NCBI RefSeq assembly: GCF_928381705.1
Contig: NZ_CAKMSR010000002.1
Span: 186,001 to 250,000 of the forward strand
DNA from: Rothia nasimurium
GTDB lineage: Bacteria > Actinomycetota > Actinomycetes > Actinomycetales > Micrococcaceae
Length of the DNA: 64,000 nt
Direction of reading: 5' to 3'
Positions 34,722 to 42,886 of the stretch are shown here, piece by piece. The translations under genes and the position numbers were made by a program. Below the pieces are notes generated by a model. The model searched no databases and was not told the origin of the DNA. It saw only the letters and a program-made list of their open reading frames with translations. Every line of letters begins with the position of its first letter. The first letter of the stretch is position 1.

Positions 34722-36185
34722 ATGACTGATGACTTCTCTGCTGCCCCCTGGCTGACCGGGGTGATATTCAAGGGCCATTTTGAGGTGGGCCACCTGATTG
34801 CGCGCGGTGGCATGGCCGAGGTGTACCATGCGGTTGACCTGTGGTCAGATAACCCGGTGGCGCTCAAGGTGCTACTCCCCCATCTCTCTACCGACCCCGC
34901 CCAGCAACAGAAGTTTTTTAGGGAGGGCTCGGCACTCAAGAAGATTCAGCACGAGAACGTGGTGGGCGTCATCGACGAGGGCACCGAGCTGGTGCACGGC
35001 CAGCAGGTCATGTTCCTGGTGCTGGAATACGTGCACGGCTGCACCCTGGCCCAACTCATGCAGCTGCGCCCGGTGCTGTCGGTGGGCGAGATGCTCGATG
35101 TCATGATCCCTGCGGTTGAGGGCCTGTCTGAGGTGCACGCCCACCACCTGATCCACCGCGATATCAAGCCCGCAAACATTCTCTTAGAGGCCGATACAGA
35201 GGGCGTTAAGCTCTCCGACTTTGGTCTGACGCGCAGGGCCGATCAGAGCGCAACCGGCCAGCTCATGGGCACCCCCTCCTTTGTGGCTCCCGAGATTCTC
35301 GACGTTGCCTCACCCGTCGGGCCTCCTGCAGATATTTTTGCCCTGGGCGTGATGATGTACCGCATGCTCACCGGCCGTATGCCTTTCGCCGGGGCCGATA
35401 ACGACCAGCAGGTGCTCTACCACAACATGAACACCGACATTCCCTCGCTCACCCACCTGGCTGAGGGCATCTCGTCCGATATCGCGGGTGTGGTGAGCTG
35501 GTGCACCCGCCGCAACCCCCGCGACCGCCCCCAGGACGCCACCGAACTCTACCGGGCCCTGCGCGATATTGAGGCCCGCGCCAGCGAGCAGGAAAAGGGC
35601 TACCGCCTAGATCAGGTAGACCAGCCCACTACCACCCTCTGGGAGGACGTCGCCGACATCGCCGAACAGTCGGGGCGGGTACGCCACGGGCAGACCGCTA
35701 TCACCGGCTTTGGGGCCGCCGATGACCTACTCGATGCAGGTTCTTCTGGCCCGCTCAGCGAACACGAGCAGGCTGTGCGCTCTGCCGCGGACGCCCCCGT
35801 TGAGGTCTATGCCCCCACCGGCTTCCCCGGGGTTGGGCCCAAGACCGAAACCCAGGCCGTCCTCGATGCCCAGCTCTCTGAGCATGAAGCTGACCAGGAC
35901 CCAGCGGTGGTCGAGCACCCCCCTATCTCGGCCGGCTATAACCGGCAGCGGGCTGCCGCCTACCGTAGCGAGCGCGCGGACGCCACACCCGCGTCCGCCC
36001 CGCAAGCGGCCTCGGCGCGCCCCACCGACCCCGCCCAGTGGACTGACGCGCAGCGGCGTACCCCGGCTGAGAGGTGGCGCCCACCCCTCTCCCCAGCGGC
36101 CCTGGCCCTGATCCTAACCCTGATACTGCTGGGCTTTGTGACCGCAGGTTTTGTGGGCTGGTGGCTGGCCAGCCTTATTCTCTAG
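34722..36185 (+). CDS. pknL: Serine/threonine protein kinase, PknL-like
   Basis: A 487-residue Hanks-type kinase. The kinase domain (about residues 18-285) has the glycine loop IARGGMAEVY, the ATP lysine at about 49 (VALKVL), HRDIKPANI with the catalytic Asp near 147, DFGLTRR near 166, and APEILD. A long Pro/Ala-rich cytoplasmic linker follows. A single membrane helix fills the last 25 residues, leaving almost nothing outside the cell and no PASTA sensor domain. Its divergent neighbour is the Rv2175c-like substrate, as in mycobacteria. The start at ATG 34722 is preferred because a TACAAT box sits 7 nt upstream; ATG 34713 overlaps that box. Confidence 0.92.
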   Translation: MTDDFSAAPWLTGVIFKGHFEVGHLIARGGMAEVYHAVDLWSDNPVALKVLLPHLSTDPAQQQKFFREGSALKKIQHENVVGVIDEGTELVHGQQVMFLVLEYVHGCTLAQLMQLRPVLSVGEMLDVMIPAVEGLSEVHAHHLIHRDIKPANILLEADTEGVKLSDFGLTRRADQSATGQLMGTPSFVAPEILDVASPVGPPADIFALGVMMYRMLTGRMPFAGADNDQQVLYHNMNTDIPSLTHLAEGISSDIAGVVSWCTRRNPRDRPQDATELYRALRDIEARASEQEKGYRLDQVDQPTTTLWEDVADIAEQSGRVRHGQTAITGFGAADDLLDAGSSGPLSEHEQAVRSAADAPVEVYAPTGFPGVGPKTETQAVLDAQLSEHEADQDPAVVEHPPISAGYNRQRAAAYRSERADATPASAPQAASARPTDPAQWTDAQRRTPAERWRPPLSPAALALILTLILLGFVTAGFVGWWLASLIL

Positions 36186-36240
36186 CACCCGCCCGCTCTT
36201 GCCCGGCTCTAGAGCCCGTCTAGAAGCCACACAAAGAAAA

Positions 36241-36295
36241 AGCCGCCGTAGCCCTGCTCTTGAAACCTGTGTTCAAGAGGCAGGCAACGGCGGCT
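36241..36295 (-). terminator. Intrinsic terminator after aroG
   Basis: A long interrupted stem: 36241-36249 with 36287-36295, then GCC with GGC, then CTCTTGAA (36257-36264) with TTCAAGAG (36272-36279). On the minus strand it is followed by TTTTTCTTTG, so it ends aroG. It can also end the convergent kinase transcript. Confidence 0.87.
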
Positions 36296-36321
36296 TGCTC
36301 TGTGCCCTGTGGGCCTGGGCC

Positions 36322-37683
36322 TTAGCGGCGGGCCAGGTACTCAGCGACCTGGAAGGCGATTTCCAGGGACTGCTGGTGGTTCAGACGCGGGTCACAGAGG
36401 GTCTCGTAACGGTCTGCGAAAGCTGCTTCTTCGATGGGGTCAGAACCGCCCAAGCATTCAGCAACGTCGTCGCCGGTCATCTCTACGTGGATGCCGCCGG
36501 GGAAGGTGCCCAGGGCCTCGTGCACCTCGAAGAAGCCCTGAACCTCGTTCATGACGTCATCGAAGCGGCGGGTCTTGTAACCGGACGGTACGGAGATGGT
36601 GTTACCGTGCATGGGGTCGGTGACCCATACGACCTTGGCGCCTTCCTTCTGCACGCCCTCAACGATGGCGGGCAGGTTTTCGCGGATCTTGCCGGCGCCC
36701 ATGCGGGTGATGAAGGTCAGGCGGCCGGGCTCGCGGTTGGGGTCCAGCTTGTCGATCAGGGCCATGGCGTCGTCGGCAGTGGTAGTGGGGCCGAGCTTGA
36801 CGCCGATGGGGTTGCGAACCTTGGAGAGGAAGTTGACGTGGGCATCGTCCAGGCCGCGGGTACGCTCACCGATCCAAAGGAAGTGGGCGGAGGTGTCGTA
36901 GGGCAGGTGGGTGCGGGAGTCAACGCGGGTCATGGCACGCTCGAAGTCCAGCAGCAGGGCCTCGTGGCCGGTGTAGACGTCGGTGGTCTTCAGGGGGCCG
37001 AAGTCGGTGCCGCAGGCTTCCATGAACTTAATAGCGCGGTCGATTTCACCGGCGATGGACTCGTAGCGGGCGTGGGCAGGGTTGGAGGTGAAGCCCTTGT
37101 TCCAGGAGTGCACCGAGCGCAGGTCAGCGAAGCCGCCCTTAGTGAAGGCCCGAATCAGGTTAAGGGTGCTGGCGCTGGTGTGGTAGCCGCGCAGCATACG
37201 GTTGGGGTCGTGCACACGGGATTCTTCGGTGAAGTCAAAGCCGTTGACCATTTCACCGCGGAAGGAGGGTAGGGTGACGCCGTCACGGGTTTCGTCGTTC
37301 GATGAGCGGGGCTTAGAGAACTGCCCTGCCATACGGCCCATCTTAACCACGGGCATAGAGGCACCGTAGGTCAGCACAACGGCCATCTGCAGCAGGGTGC
37401 GCACACGGCCTGAAATCTTATCGGCGGTAGCACCAGCAAAAGTTTCGGCACAGTCGCCGCCCTGCAGCAAGAAGGCTTCACCTTCAGCAACGCGAGCCAG
37501 GTCGGCGCGCATCTGGTCAACCTCACCGGCAAAAACCAGCGGAGGAACGCTGTTCAGTTCATTGATGACGGCAGTAAAGTCGAGGTGCTCAGCCCACTGG
37601 GGGTGCTGGTCGATGTGCAGGGAGCGCCACTCTTCGAGTTCGGGGAAGTCGTTCGGGGTGGGTACGGCGCCGGGGTTGGTCAC
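36322..37683 (-). CDS. aroG: Class II DAHP synthase
   Basis: 3-Deoxy-D-arabino-heptulosonate 7-phosphate synthase, the entry enzyme of the shikimate pathway, using phosphoenolpyruvate and erythrose 4-phosphate. The 453-residue protein is of the class II (plant and actinobacterial) type: LLQGGDCAETF with the metal-binding Cys, WNKGFTSNPAH, FLWIGERTRGLD and KLGPTTTADDA. The start is taken as GTG 37683, with AAAGGAG about 7 nt upstream; an upstream frame to 37749 adds 22 unrelated residues. M. tuberculosis aroG is a close neighbour of pknL, as here. No leader peptide or attenuator was recognised upstream. Confidence 0.96.
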   Translation of the reverse strand: MTNPGAVPTPNDFPELEEWRSLHIDQHPQWAEHLDFTAVINELNSVPPLVFAGEVDQMRADLARVAEGEAFLLQGGDCAETFAGATADKISGRVRTLLQMAVVLTYGASMPVVKMGRMAGQFSKPRSSNDETRDGVTLPSFRGEMVNGFDFTEESRVHDPNRMLRGYHTSASTLNLIRAFTKGGFADLRSVHSWNKGFTSNPAHARYESIAGEIDRAIKFMEACGTDFGPLKTTDVYTGHEALLLDFERAMTRVDSRTHLPYDTSAHFLWIGERTRGLDDAHVNFLSKVRNPIGVKLGPTTTADDAMALIDKLDPNREPGRLTFITRMGAGKIRENLPAIVEGVQKEGAKVVWVTDPMHGNTISVPSGYKTRRFDDVMNEVQGFFEVHEALGTFPGGIHVEMTGDDVAECLGGSDPIEEAAFADRYETLCDPRLNHQQSLEIAFQVAEYLARR

Positions 37684-37827
37684 GGGGTGACTCCTTTGTA
37701 TATGGTCGCTAGAGCCTAGCTGAGGGTTAGGCTCTTGTCTCTTATTCAAAAGTATTGGGGCTTAGGTGTAGGGTTCAAAGCTGTGTCCACCATGTGACAT
37801 ACAGCTCTTAGAACGGGAGCGGACGAG

Positions 37828-38571
37828 CTAGGAGCGGGTTTCAAGCAGACGACTGGTGGCCTCGTCCGCACTGATTCCTTCAGCCGTCATAAGCTTCTTA
37901 ACGTCGGCCGCATAGACCGGGGTGATGGGGCGGCCGGTCATCTGGCTAATCCGCTCAATAACCAGGTCTGCCAGTTCCCGCTGGGCAGCCCATTCGTCGT
38001 CCCGCCCCATATAGGGGGTCACATCGATGGGTTCACCGATGACGGTCTTCACCCGGATCGGTTTGCCGTCCTTCCGCAGGCGCAAGCGGTTGGAGCCAGG
38101 CACCTGCACATCCTCGTTACCGAACTGGGCAACGGGGATAATGGGGACGCCGGCCTCCAGAGCCAGGCGGGCCACACCAATTTTGGCCCGGTAGAGGCGA
38201 GCATCGGGGCTACGGGTCCCCTCGGGGTAGATACCCACGAGCTTGCCCTCGCGCAGGGCGGCAACGGCAGCAGCCAGAGATTCAGCTGATTTAGCGCCAC
38301 CGGAGCGGTCAATAGGTAGCTGGCCCACCGAGGTGAAAAACCACTTCATCACACGCCCCTTAACACCTGGCGTAGTGAAATAATCTGACTTAGCCAAGAA
38401 GAACACCTGACGCGGTGCCGCAAGGGGCAAGAAAATAGAGTCAATAAAAGACACGTGGTTACTTGCCAAAATAGCGCCGCTTGCTGCCGGGATATTTTCA
38501 GCCCCCACAACCTCGTGGTGATAGGCCCGCTGCAAGAAGGGCTTGAGCACGGTGCGTAGCTGCATATACAT
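37828..38571 (-). CDS. plsC: 1-acyl-sn-glycerol-3-phosphate acyltransferase
   Basis: A 247-residue PlsC-type acyltransferase that makes phosphatidic acid, or acylates a related acceptor such as a mannoside. The catalytic NHxxxxD box is SNHVSFIDSIF (about residues 37-47), and the glycerol-phosphate binding box is YPEGTRSPD near residue 120. Between them is the Phe/Lys-rich third block. A single weak N-terminal hydrophobic stretch suggests peripheral membrane binding. AAGGAG precedes the ATG. It is divergent from fadD, whose product would supply its acyl-CoA. Confidence 0.92.
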   Translation of the reverse strand: MYMQLRTVLKPFLQRAYHHEVVGAENIPAASGAILASNHVSFIDSIFLPLAAPRQVFFLAKSDYFTTPGVKGRVMKWFFTSVGQLPIDRSGGAKSAESLAAAVAALREGKLVGIYPEGTRSPDARLYRAKIGVARLALEAGVPIIPVAQFGNEDVQVPGSNRLRLRKDGKPIRVKTVIGEPIDVTPYMGRDDEWAAQRELADLVIERISQMTGRPITPVYAADVKKLMTAEGISADEATSRLLETRS

Positions 38572-38769
38572 GGTGTCTCTCCTTGCGATAGAGCAATGTC
38601 AGGGGTCTCGTGGCTAAAGCAGTCAGCGAGCGGCTTTCCACTACATATTGTATGCCCGAGGGCGACCAGCTCAGAAACAGGAGTTACAAAGCCCTCCCCA
38701 ACGAGGTGAAGCTATTCCCCTCAGAGCGTCACACCCGCAAAAAGTGGGGTTTTAGCCGGGGGCGGGCTG

Positions 38770-38775
38770 TAAAAT
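38770..38775 (+). promoter_or_regulatory. Candidate fadD -10 box
   Basis: TAAAAT at 38770-38775 lies in the 292-bp divergent gap between plsC and fadD and would give a leader of about 80 nt. The -35 region 17 bp upstream is poor. The gap also holds GC-rich runs, but no gene is evident in it. Confidence 0.35.
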
Positions 38776-38863
38776 GGCCAGGAAGAACCGCGTGCCCGGC
38801 ATCGTCGCCAGCGCACCTTAGCCCTCCCCCGCCGCCGGGGCCCGTTAGAGACAAGGTAACACC

Positions 38864-40978
38864 GTGAAAGAAATTCACTCCCCCCAGATTGTTACTGTTG
38901 ATCCGGCAGTCAACATCACCGACATGGTGGAACGCCGCGCTCAGGACAGCCGCAATCCTCTGGTCTACCGGGTGCAGAAATCAACCGGCAACTGGGTGCC
39001 TGTCACCGCCAAGGACTTCCGCCGTCAGGTCATTGATCTGGCTAAGGGCCTTATGGCAGCAGGTATTGGGGCAGGCGACGTCGTTGGCATTATGAGCCGT
39101 ACCCGCTACGAGTGGACCCTGATTGACTTCGCTATCTGGTACGCGGGCGCTGTATCTGTACCCGTCTATGAGACCTCATCTCCTGCCCAGGCTGCCTGGG
39201 CCCTGTCGCACTCCGGCGCCAAGGCTGTCTTCGTTGAGAACAGCAAACTGGCAGACGTCATTGGGCAGGCTCGTGAGCTCACCGATGAGGAGCTCTCCCT
39301 CGATGCTCTCAAGGACGTCTGGGTCATCGAAGATTCGGTTCTCCCCACCCTGGTCTCCGGTGGGTCTTCTATCTCTGACGAGGATGTCGAAGAACGCCGT
39401 TCCCTCGCCAACCTCGATACCGTGGCCACCATCGTCTATACCTCCGGCACCACCGGCCGCCCCAAGGCCTGCCCGATTACCCACGGTAACTTCGTCCGTC
39501 TCTCTGCCAATACCAAGCTCACCATCCCTGAGATTGCCAACGAGACCAACTCGACCCTGCTCTTCCTGCCCCTGGCCCACGTGCTGGGTCGCCTGATTCA
39601 GATACTGGCTTTCGACGCGGGTCTGACGGTAGGCCATGCCCCCAACATCAAGAACCTCTCCACCGACCTGGCGTCCTTCCAGCCCACCATGCTGCTGGTT
39701 GTGCCCCGCGTCTTTGAAAAGGTCTACGAGGGAGCTATCAAGAAGGCGGAAAAGGGCGGCAAGGTCAACGCCAAGCTCTTCCAGCGATCAGTGGACGTCG
39801 CTATCAAGTGGTCCCAGGCCAAGATTGCGGGCAAGATGACCCGCACCCTCACCCTGCAGCACAGGTTCTACGACAAACTGGTCTACTCCAAGCTGCGCAA
39901 CGCCATGGGCGGCAAGGTACGCTTCGCGGTATCCGGCGGCGGACGTCTGGCCCCCCACTACGGCCACTTCTACCACGCTGTGGGCATCGAGGTCGTTGAG
40001 GGCTACGGCCTGACCGAGACCACCGCGCCCCTGGCCGTTGGCCGCATCCGTAACTTTGATATCGGCAACGTGGGTACCCTGATTCCCGGTGGCTCTGCCC
40101 GTATCGCTGAGGACGGCGAACTCGAGTTCAAGGGCATCGGCCTTATCTCTGGCTACCTCAACAACCCCGAAGAGAACGCTGCGGCCTTCACCGAGGACGG
40201 CTGGTTCCGCACCGGCGACCTGGCCCGTATCGACGATGACGGCAAAATCTTTATTACCGGCCGCAAGAAGGAAATCATTGTGACCGCCGGCGGTAAGAAC
40301 GTCATGCCGGTACCCGCCGAAGACCGCCTGCGCCAGTCCCCCTTCGTCTCCCAGGCCATGCTGGTGGGCGACGAGAAGCCCTTCATCTCGGCACTCATTA
40401 CCCTGGACCCAGACGTCCTGCCCGATGAGCTCGAGCGCATCGGGCTGCCCCGCACCCTCTCCCTCAAGGAGGCCTCCACCAACCCCCGCGTCCGTGAGGC
40501 TATCCAGAAGTTCATCGACGACGCCAACGCCTTTGTGTCGAGGGCCGAGTCTATCCGCGAGTTCCGCATTCTTGATAAGGACTTCACCGAGGCTGAGGGG
40601 CACCTGACCCCCTCCATGAAGGTGCGCCGCAAGCAGGTGCTGGCTGACTTCAACTCCTATGTTGAAGATATGTACAACCGCACCAAGTCCACCGTGACCG
40701 AGACCGCCGCGCATACCGCTGAGCGTGTTCAGGAGCTGCGTGCCGAGCAGACCGAGAAATGGGACCAGTTCAAGGCTGTGCAGGCTGAGAAGATTCAGGA
40801 GTTCACCGAAACCCAGGGGCAGAAGCTGCACGAGCTGGCAGATAAGATCCAGCAGGTCGCTCCCCTACCCGGAGCGAAGGACAAGGACGCCGCCAGCAGC
40901 TCGGATGCCGACGAGCAGGTTGAGAAGGCCGCTAGTGACTGGGTAGAGGTCACCGAGGCAGAAAAGGACTCTCAGTAA
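38864..40978 (+). CDS. fadD15: Long-chain fatty acyl-CoA synthetase, FadD15-like
   Basis: A 704-residue AMP-forming ligase that activates long-chain fatty acids. The nucleotide motif is TIVYTSGTTGRPKACPITH (about residues 188-206), the adenylate motif is EGYGLTETTAPLAVG, and the C-terminal hinge and catalytic lysine region is TGRKKEIIVTAGGKNV. It begins at GTG 38864 with AAGGT upstream. Residues 603-704 are an extension beyond the usual C-terminus: about 60 residues of charged heptad-like helix (AERVQELRAEQTEKWDQF and so on), then an acidic tail. fadD15 is in the same neighbourhood of the M. tuberculosis chromosome. Confidence 0.94.
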   Translation: MKEIHSPQIVTVDPAVNITDMVERRAQDSRNPLVYRVQKSTGNWVPVTAKDFRRQVIDLAKGLMAAGIGAGDVVGIMSRTRYEWTLIDFAIWYAGAVSVPVYETSSPAQAAWALSHSGAKAVFVENSKLADVIGQARELTDEELSLDALKDVWVIEDSVLPTLVSGGSSISDEDVEERRSLANLDTVATIVYTSGTTGRPKACPITHGNFVRLSANTKLTIPEIANETNSTLLFLPLAHVLGRLIQILAFDAGLTVGHAPNIKNLSTDLASFQPTMLLVVPRVFEKVYEGAIKKAEKGGKVNAKLFQRSVDVAIKWSQAKIAGKMTRTLTLQHRFYDKLVYSKLRNAMGGKVRFAVSGGGRLAPHYGHFYHAVGIEVVEGYGLTETTAPLAVGRIRNFDIGNVGTLIPGGSARIAEDGELEFKGIGLISGYLNNPEENAAAFTEDGWFRTGDLARIDDDGKIFITGRKKEIIVTAGGKNVMPVPAEDRLRQSPFVSQAMLVGDEKPFISALITLDPDVLPDELERIGLPRTLSLKEASTNPRVREAIQKFIDDANAFVSRAESIREFRILDKDFTEAEGHLTPSMKVRRKQVLADFNSYVEDMYNRTKSTVTETAAHTAERVQELRAEQTEKWDQFKAVQAEKIQEFTETQGQKLHELADKIQQVAPLPGAKDKDAASSSDADEQVEKAASDWVEVTEAEKDSQ

Positions 40979-40982
40979 AGTA

Positions 40983-41020
40983 CACGACCCCCGTTCCTGT
41001 TATCAGGAGCGGGGGTCGTG
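40983..41020. terminator. Terminator between fadD15 and mtr
   Basis: A 17-bp stem (40983-40999 with 41004-41020), with one G-U-type pair and a TTAT loop, lies between the convergent fadD15 and mtr genes and probably serves both. Confidence 0.83.
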
Positions 41021-41038
41021 CGTTAGGTGGGTTACAGG

Positions 41039-42445
41039 CTAGTCGAGTTCAAGCCCCAGCAGTGCGTTCTCCACGACCTCGGTCAGGGCCGGGTGGATCC
41101 AGTACTGGCCGCGGGCCATATCGCGGGCGCTCAGGCCAAAGCTCATGGCCTGAATCAGGGGCTGAATCAGGGTGGGTGACTCCTCACCGATAAGGTGGGC
41201 ACCCAGTAGCTCGCCGGTATCCTTGCGGGCGATCAGCTTGCAGACACCTTCACTATCGTCCATAGCCCAGCCGTAGGCTACGTCGCCGAACTTCTGCTCC
41301 TTGACGGTAATCTCAAACCCTTCAGCCGCAGCCTGCTCCTGCGCCTGGCTTTCGGTCAGGCCCACAGCGGCAATGGGCGGGTGAGTGAACACAGCAGCGG
41401 GCACATAGCGGTGGTCGGTGGCGCGTAGCTGGTCGGGGTGCACGATATTCCACTGCACGGTGCGCATCTCGGCGTTCGCCACGTGCTTGAGCTGGTAGGG
41501 GGAGCTCACATCGCCCAGGGCCCAGACGCCCTTGACCGGCTGGCCTCCGGAGAGCACCCGCTGGTACTCATCCACCTGCACCAGGCCCCGCTCATCCACA
41601 TCAAAGTAGGTGGCAGCATCGAGAGTATCGGAGTTGGGGGTGCGACCCGTTGCCACCAGCACCAGATCAGCGGGCACGGCAACCCGCTCACCGGCGTCCT
41701 CAAATACCACCGTCACAGACCCGTCGTCGGCAGCCTCGATAGCCTTCAGGGCGTGGTTGGTGCGCAGGTCCCACTGGCGGGCGGCCTCACGGGTAAAGAT
41801 CTCGGCAATGGTATCGTCGTGGCTGCGGAGCAGACGGTCTGAGCGCACAGCCTGGGTCACCTGAGCGCCCAGACCCGAGAAGACGTGAGCGAACTCGGCT
41901 GCGATGAAGCCACCGCCGATGACCACCACGCGCTCGGGCAACTCATCAATGCGCATGACGGTATCTGAGGTGTGCACCTGGGGCAGGTCAATACCGGGGA
42001 CCTGGGGCAGGGTAACACGGGAGCCGGTAGCCAGCACCAGCTGGTCAGCGGTCAACTCAAGGCCGGACGCCGTAACCACGCTCCGGGGGCCGGTCAGCTT
42101 AGCGTACTCCTCGTAGACATCCACGTTCTCAAGGGACTTCCGCCAGGCCAGCCCGCCCTCACTAATAGCGTCGATACGGCCGAAGATTCGGTCACGAATC
42201 TGCCGCCAGGCAGTGTGCTTGTGCTCTAGCTCTACGCCCAGACGGGCAGCGTCCTTGGCGCGGGCAACGGTAGATGCCGGGTAGACGTACATCTTGGTGG
42301 GAATACAGCCCACGTTGAGGCAGGTACCGCCGAAGCGGCCGCCGTCGATGATGGCAATCTTCTTGCCCTCGTAGTCCTCGTTGGGCAGGGAGTTACCGGA
42401 GCCAGAGCCGATAATGATGAGGTCGTAGTGGCGGGGTGAGCTCAT
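41039..42445 (-). CDS. mtr: Mycothione reductase
   Basis: A 468-residue FAD flavoprotein of the pyridine nucleotide-disulfide reductase family. The N-terminal FAD loop is IIIGSGSGNSLP, followed by the redox disulfide in GGTCLNVGCIPTKMYVY. The GSGSGNS loop and the TKMYVYP context fit mycothione reductase, which uses NADPH to regenerate mycothiol. The NADPH loop is VVIGGGFIAAEFAH, and the C-terminal dimer domain holds the base His in YWIHPALTEVVE. The start at ATG 42445 has AAAGG upstream. A dihydrolipoyl dehydrogenase is less likely because the loop and spacing differ. Confidence 0.93.
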   Translation of the reverse strand: MSSPRHYDLIIIGSGSGNSLPNEDYEGKKIAIIDGGRFGGTCLNVGCIPTKMYVYPASTVARAKDAARLGVELEHKHTAWRQIRDRIFGRIDAISEGGLAWRKSLENVDVYEEYAKLTGPRSVVTASGLELTADQLVLATGSRVTLPQVPGIDLPQVHTSDTVMRIDELPERVVVIGGGFIAAEFAHVFSGLGAQVTQAVRSDRLLRSHDDTIAEIFTREAARQWDLRTNHALKAIEAADDGSVTVVFEDAGERVAVPADLVLVATGRTPNSDTLDAATYFDVDERGLVQVDEYQRVLSGGQPVKGVWALGDVSSPYQLKHVANAEMRTVQWNIVHPDQLRATDHRYVPAAVFTHPPIAAVGLTESQAQEQAAAEGFEITVKEQKFGDVAYGWAMDDSEGVCKLIARKDTGELLGAHLIGEESPTLIQPLIQAMSFGLSARDMARGQYWIHPALTEVVENALLGLELD

Positions 42446-42501
42446 GGGGCTACCTTTCGTGCGGGGTATGTCTGTGGTTTTCAACGGGATAGGCTAATGT
42501 T

Positions 42502-42720
42502 TCATTCCCGGCTGTCAGCTCCACTGCGTGCCTGTGCTGCAGCTTCTGCGTTATCGCGGAAGTTCTTCTGCATCTGGCGGAAAACCAGCACGTTACCGAC
42601 CACGATGTGCAGGAAGCCCAGAATCATCACATAGATATTCCAGCCGCCCTGCGGGGCAAGAACCCCAGCTAGCAGCAGGATTGCGCCAAAACCAATAATT
42701 ATCAGGTGAGTTACGTTCAT
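42502..42720 (-). CDS. Small two-helix membrane protein
   Basis: A 72-residue protein of unknown function. Two hydrophobic helices (about residues 4-21 and 27-47) are joined by a short loop with PQGGWN, and a charged cytoplasmic tail ends in ARSGADSRE. The start at ATG 42720 has TAGGAAG upstream; a longer frame to 42843 crosses the pyc terminator hairpin. It lies 56 nt before mtr on the same strand and may be co-transcribed with it. Confidence 0.72.
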   Translation of the reverse strand: MNVTHLIIIGFGAILLLAGVLAPQGGWNIYVMILGFLHIVVGNVLVFRQMQKNFRDNAEAAAQARSGADSRE

Positions 42721-42817
42721 GCTTCCTAGCCTACAGGTAGGGACCAGATTCCTCCCCAAACCCTTCTGCACAGCGCATACAATCGGCACTTTTCTGGTCC
42801 CTACTGGGAGCAAAAGA

Positions 42818-42862
42818 GCGGACGCCCGCCCCAGCTTACGCAAGCCGGGTGCGGGCGTCCGC
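42818..42862 (-). terminator. Hairpin terminator after pyc
   Basis: A perfect 12-bp stem, GCGGACGCCCGC (42818-42829) with its inverse at 42851-42862, has a nested GCTT-ACGC-AAGC. On the minus strand TCTTTTG follows. Each arm carries the over-represented GCGGACGC word. Confidence 0.78.
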
Positions 42863-42886
42863 CCCTTGGGTATTCCTGATACGGGG

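Noticed and set aside
36151..37272. 373-codon plus-strand open frame opposite aroG
   Set aside because: It is the antisense shadow of the well-supported aroG gene; its Gly/Val-rich translation matches no family and is a by-product of high GC.
39788..40831. 347-codon minus-strand open frame inside fadD15
   Set aside because: Antisense shadow of an unmistakable acyl-CoA synthetase; low-complexity Gly/Leu/Val translation and no ribosome site.
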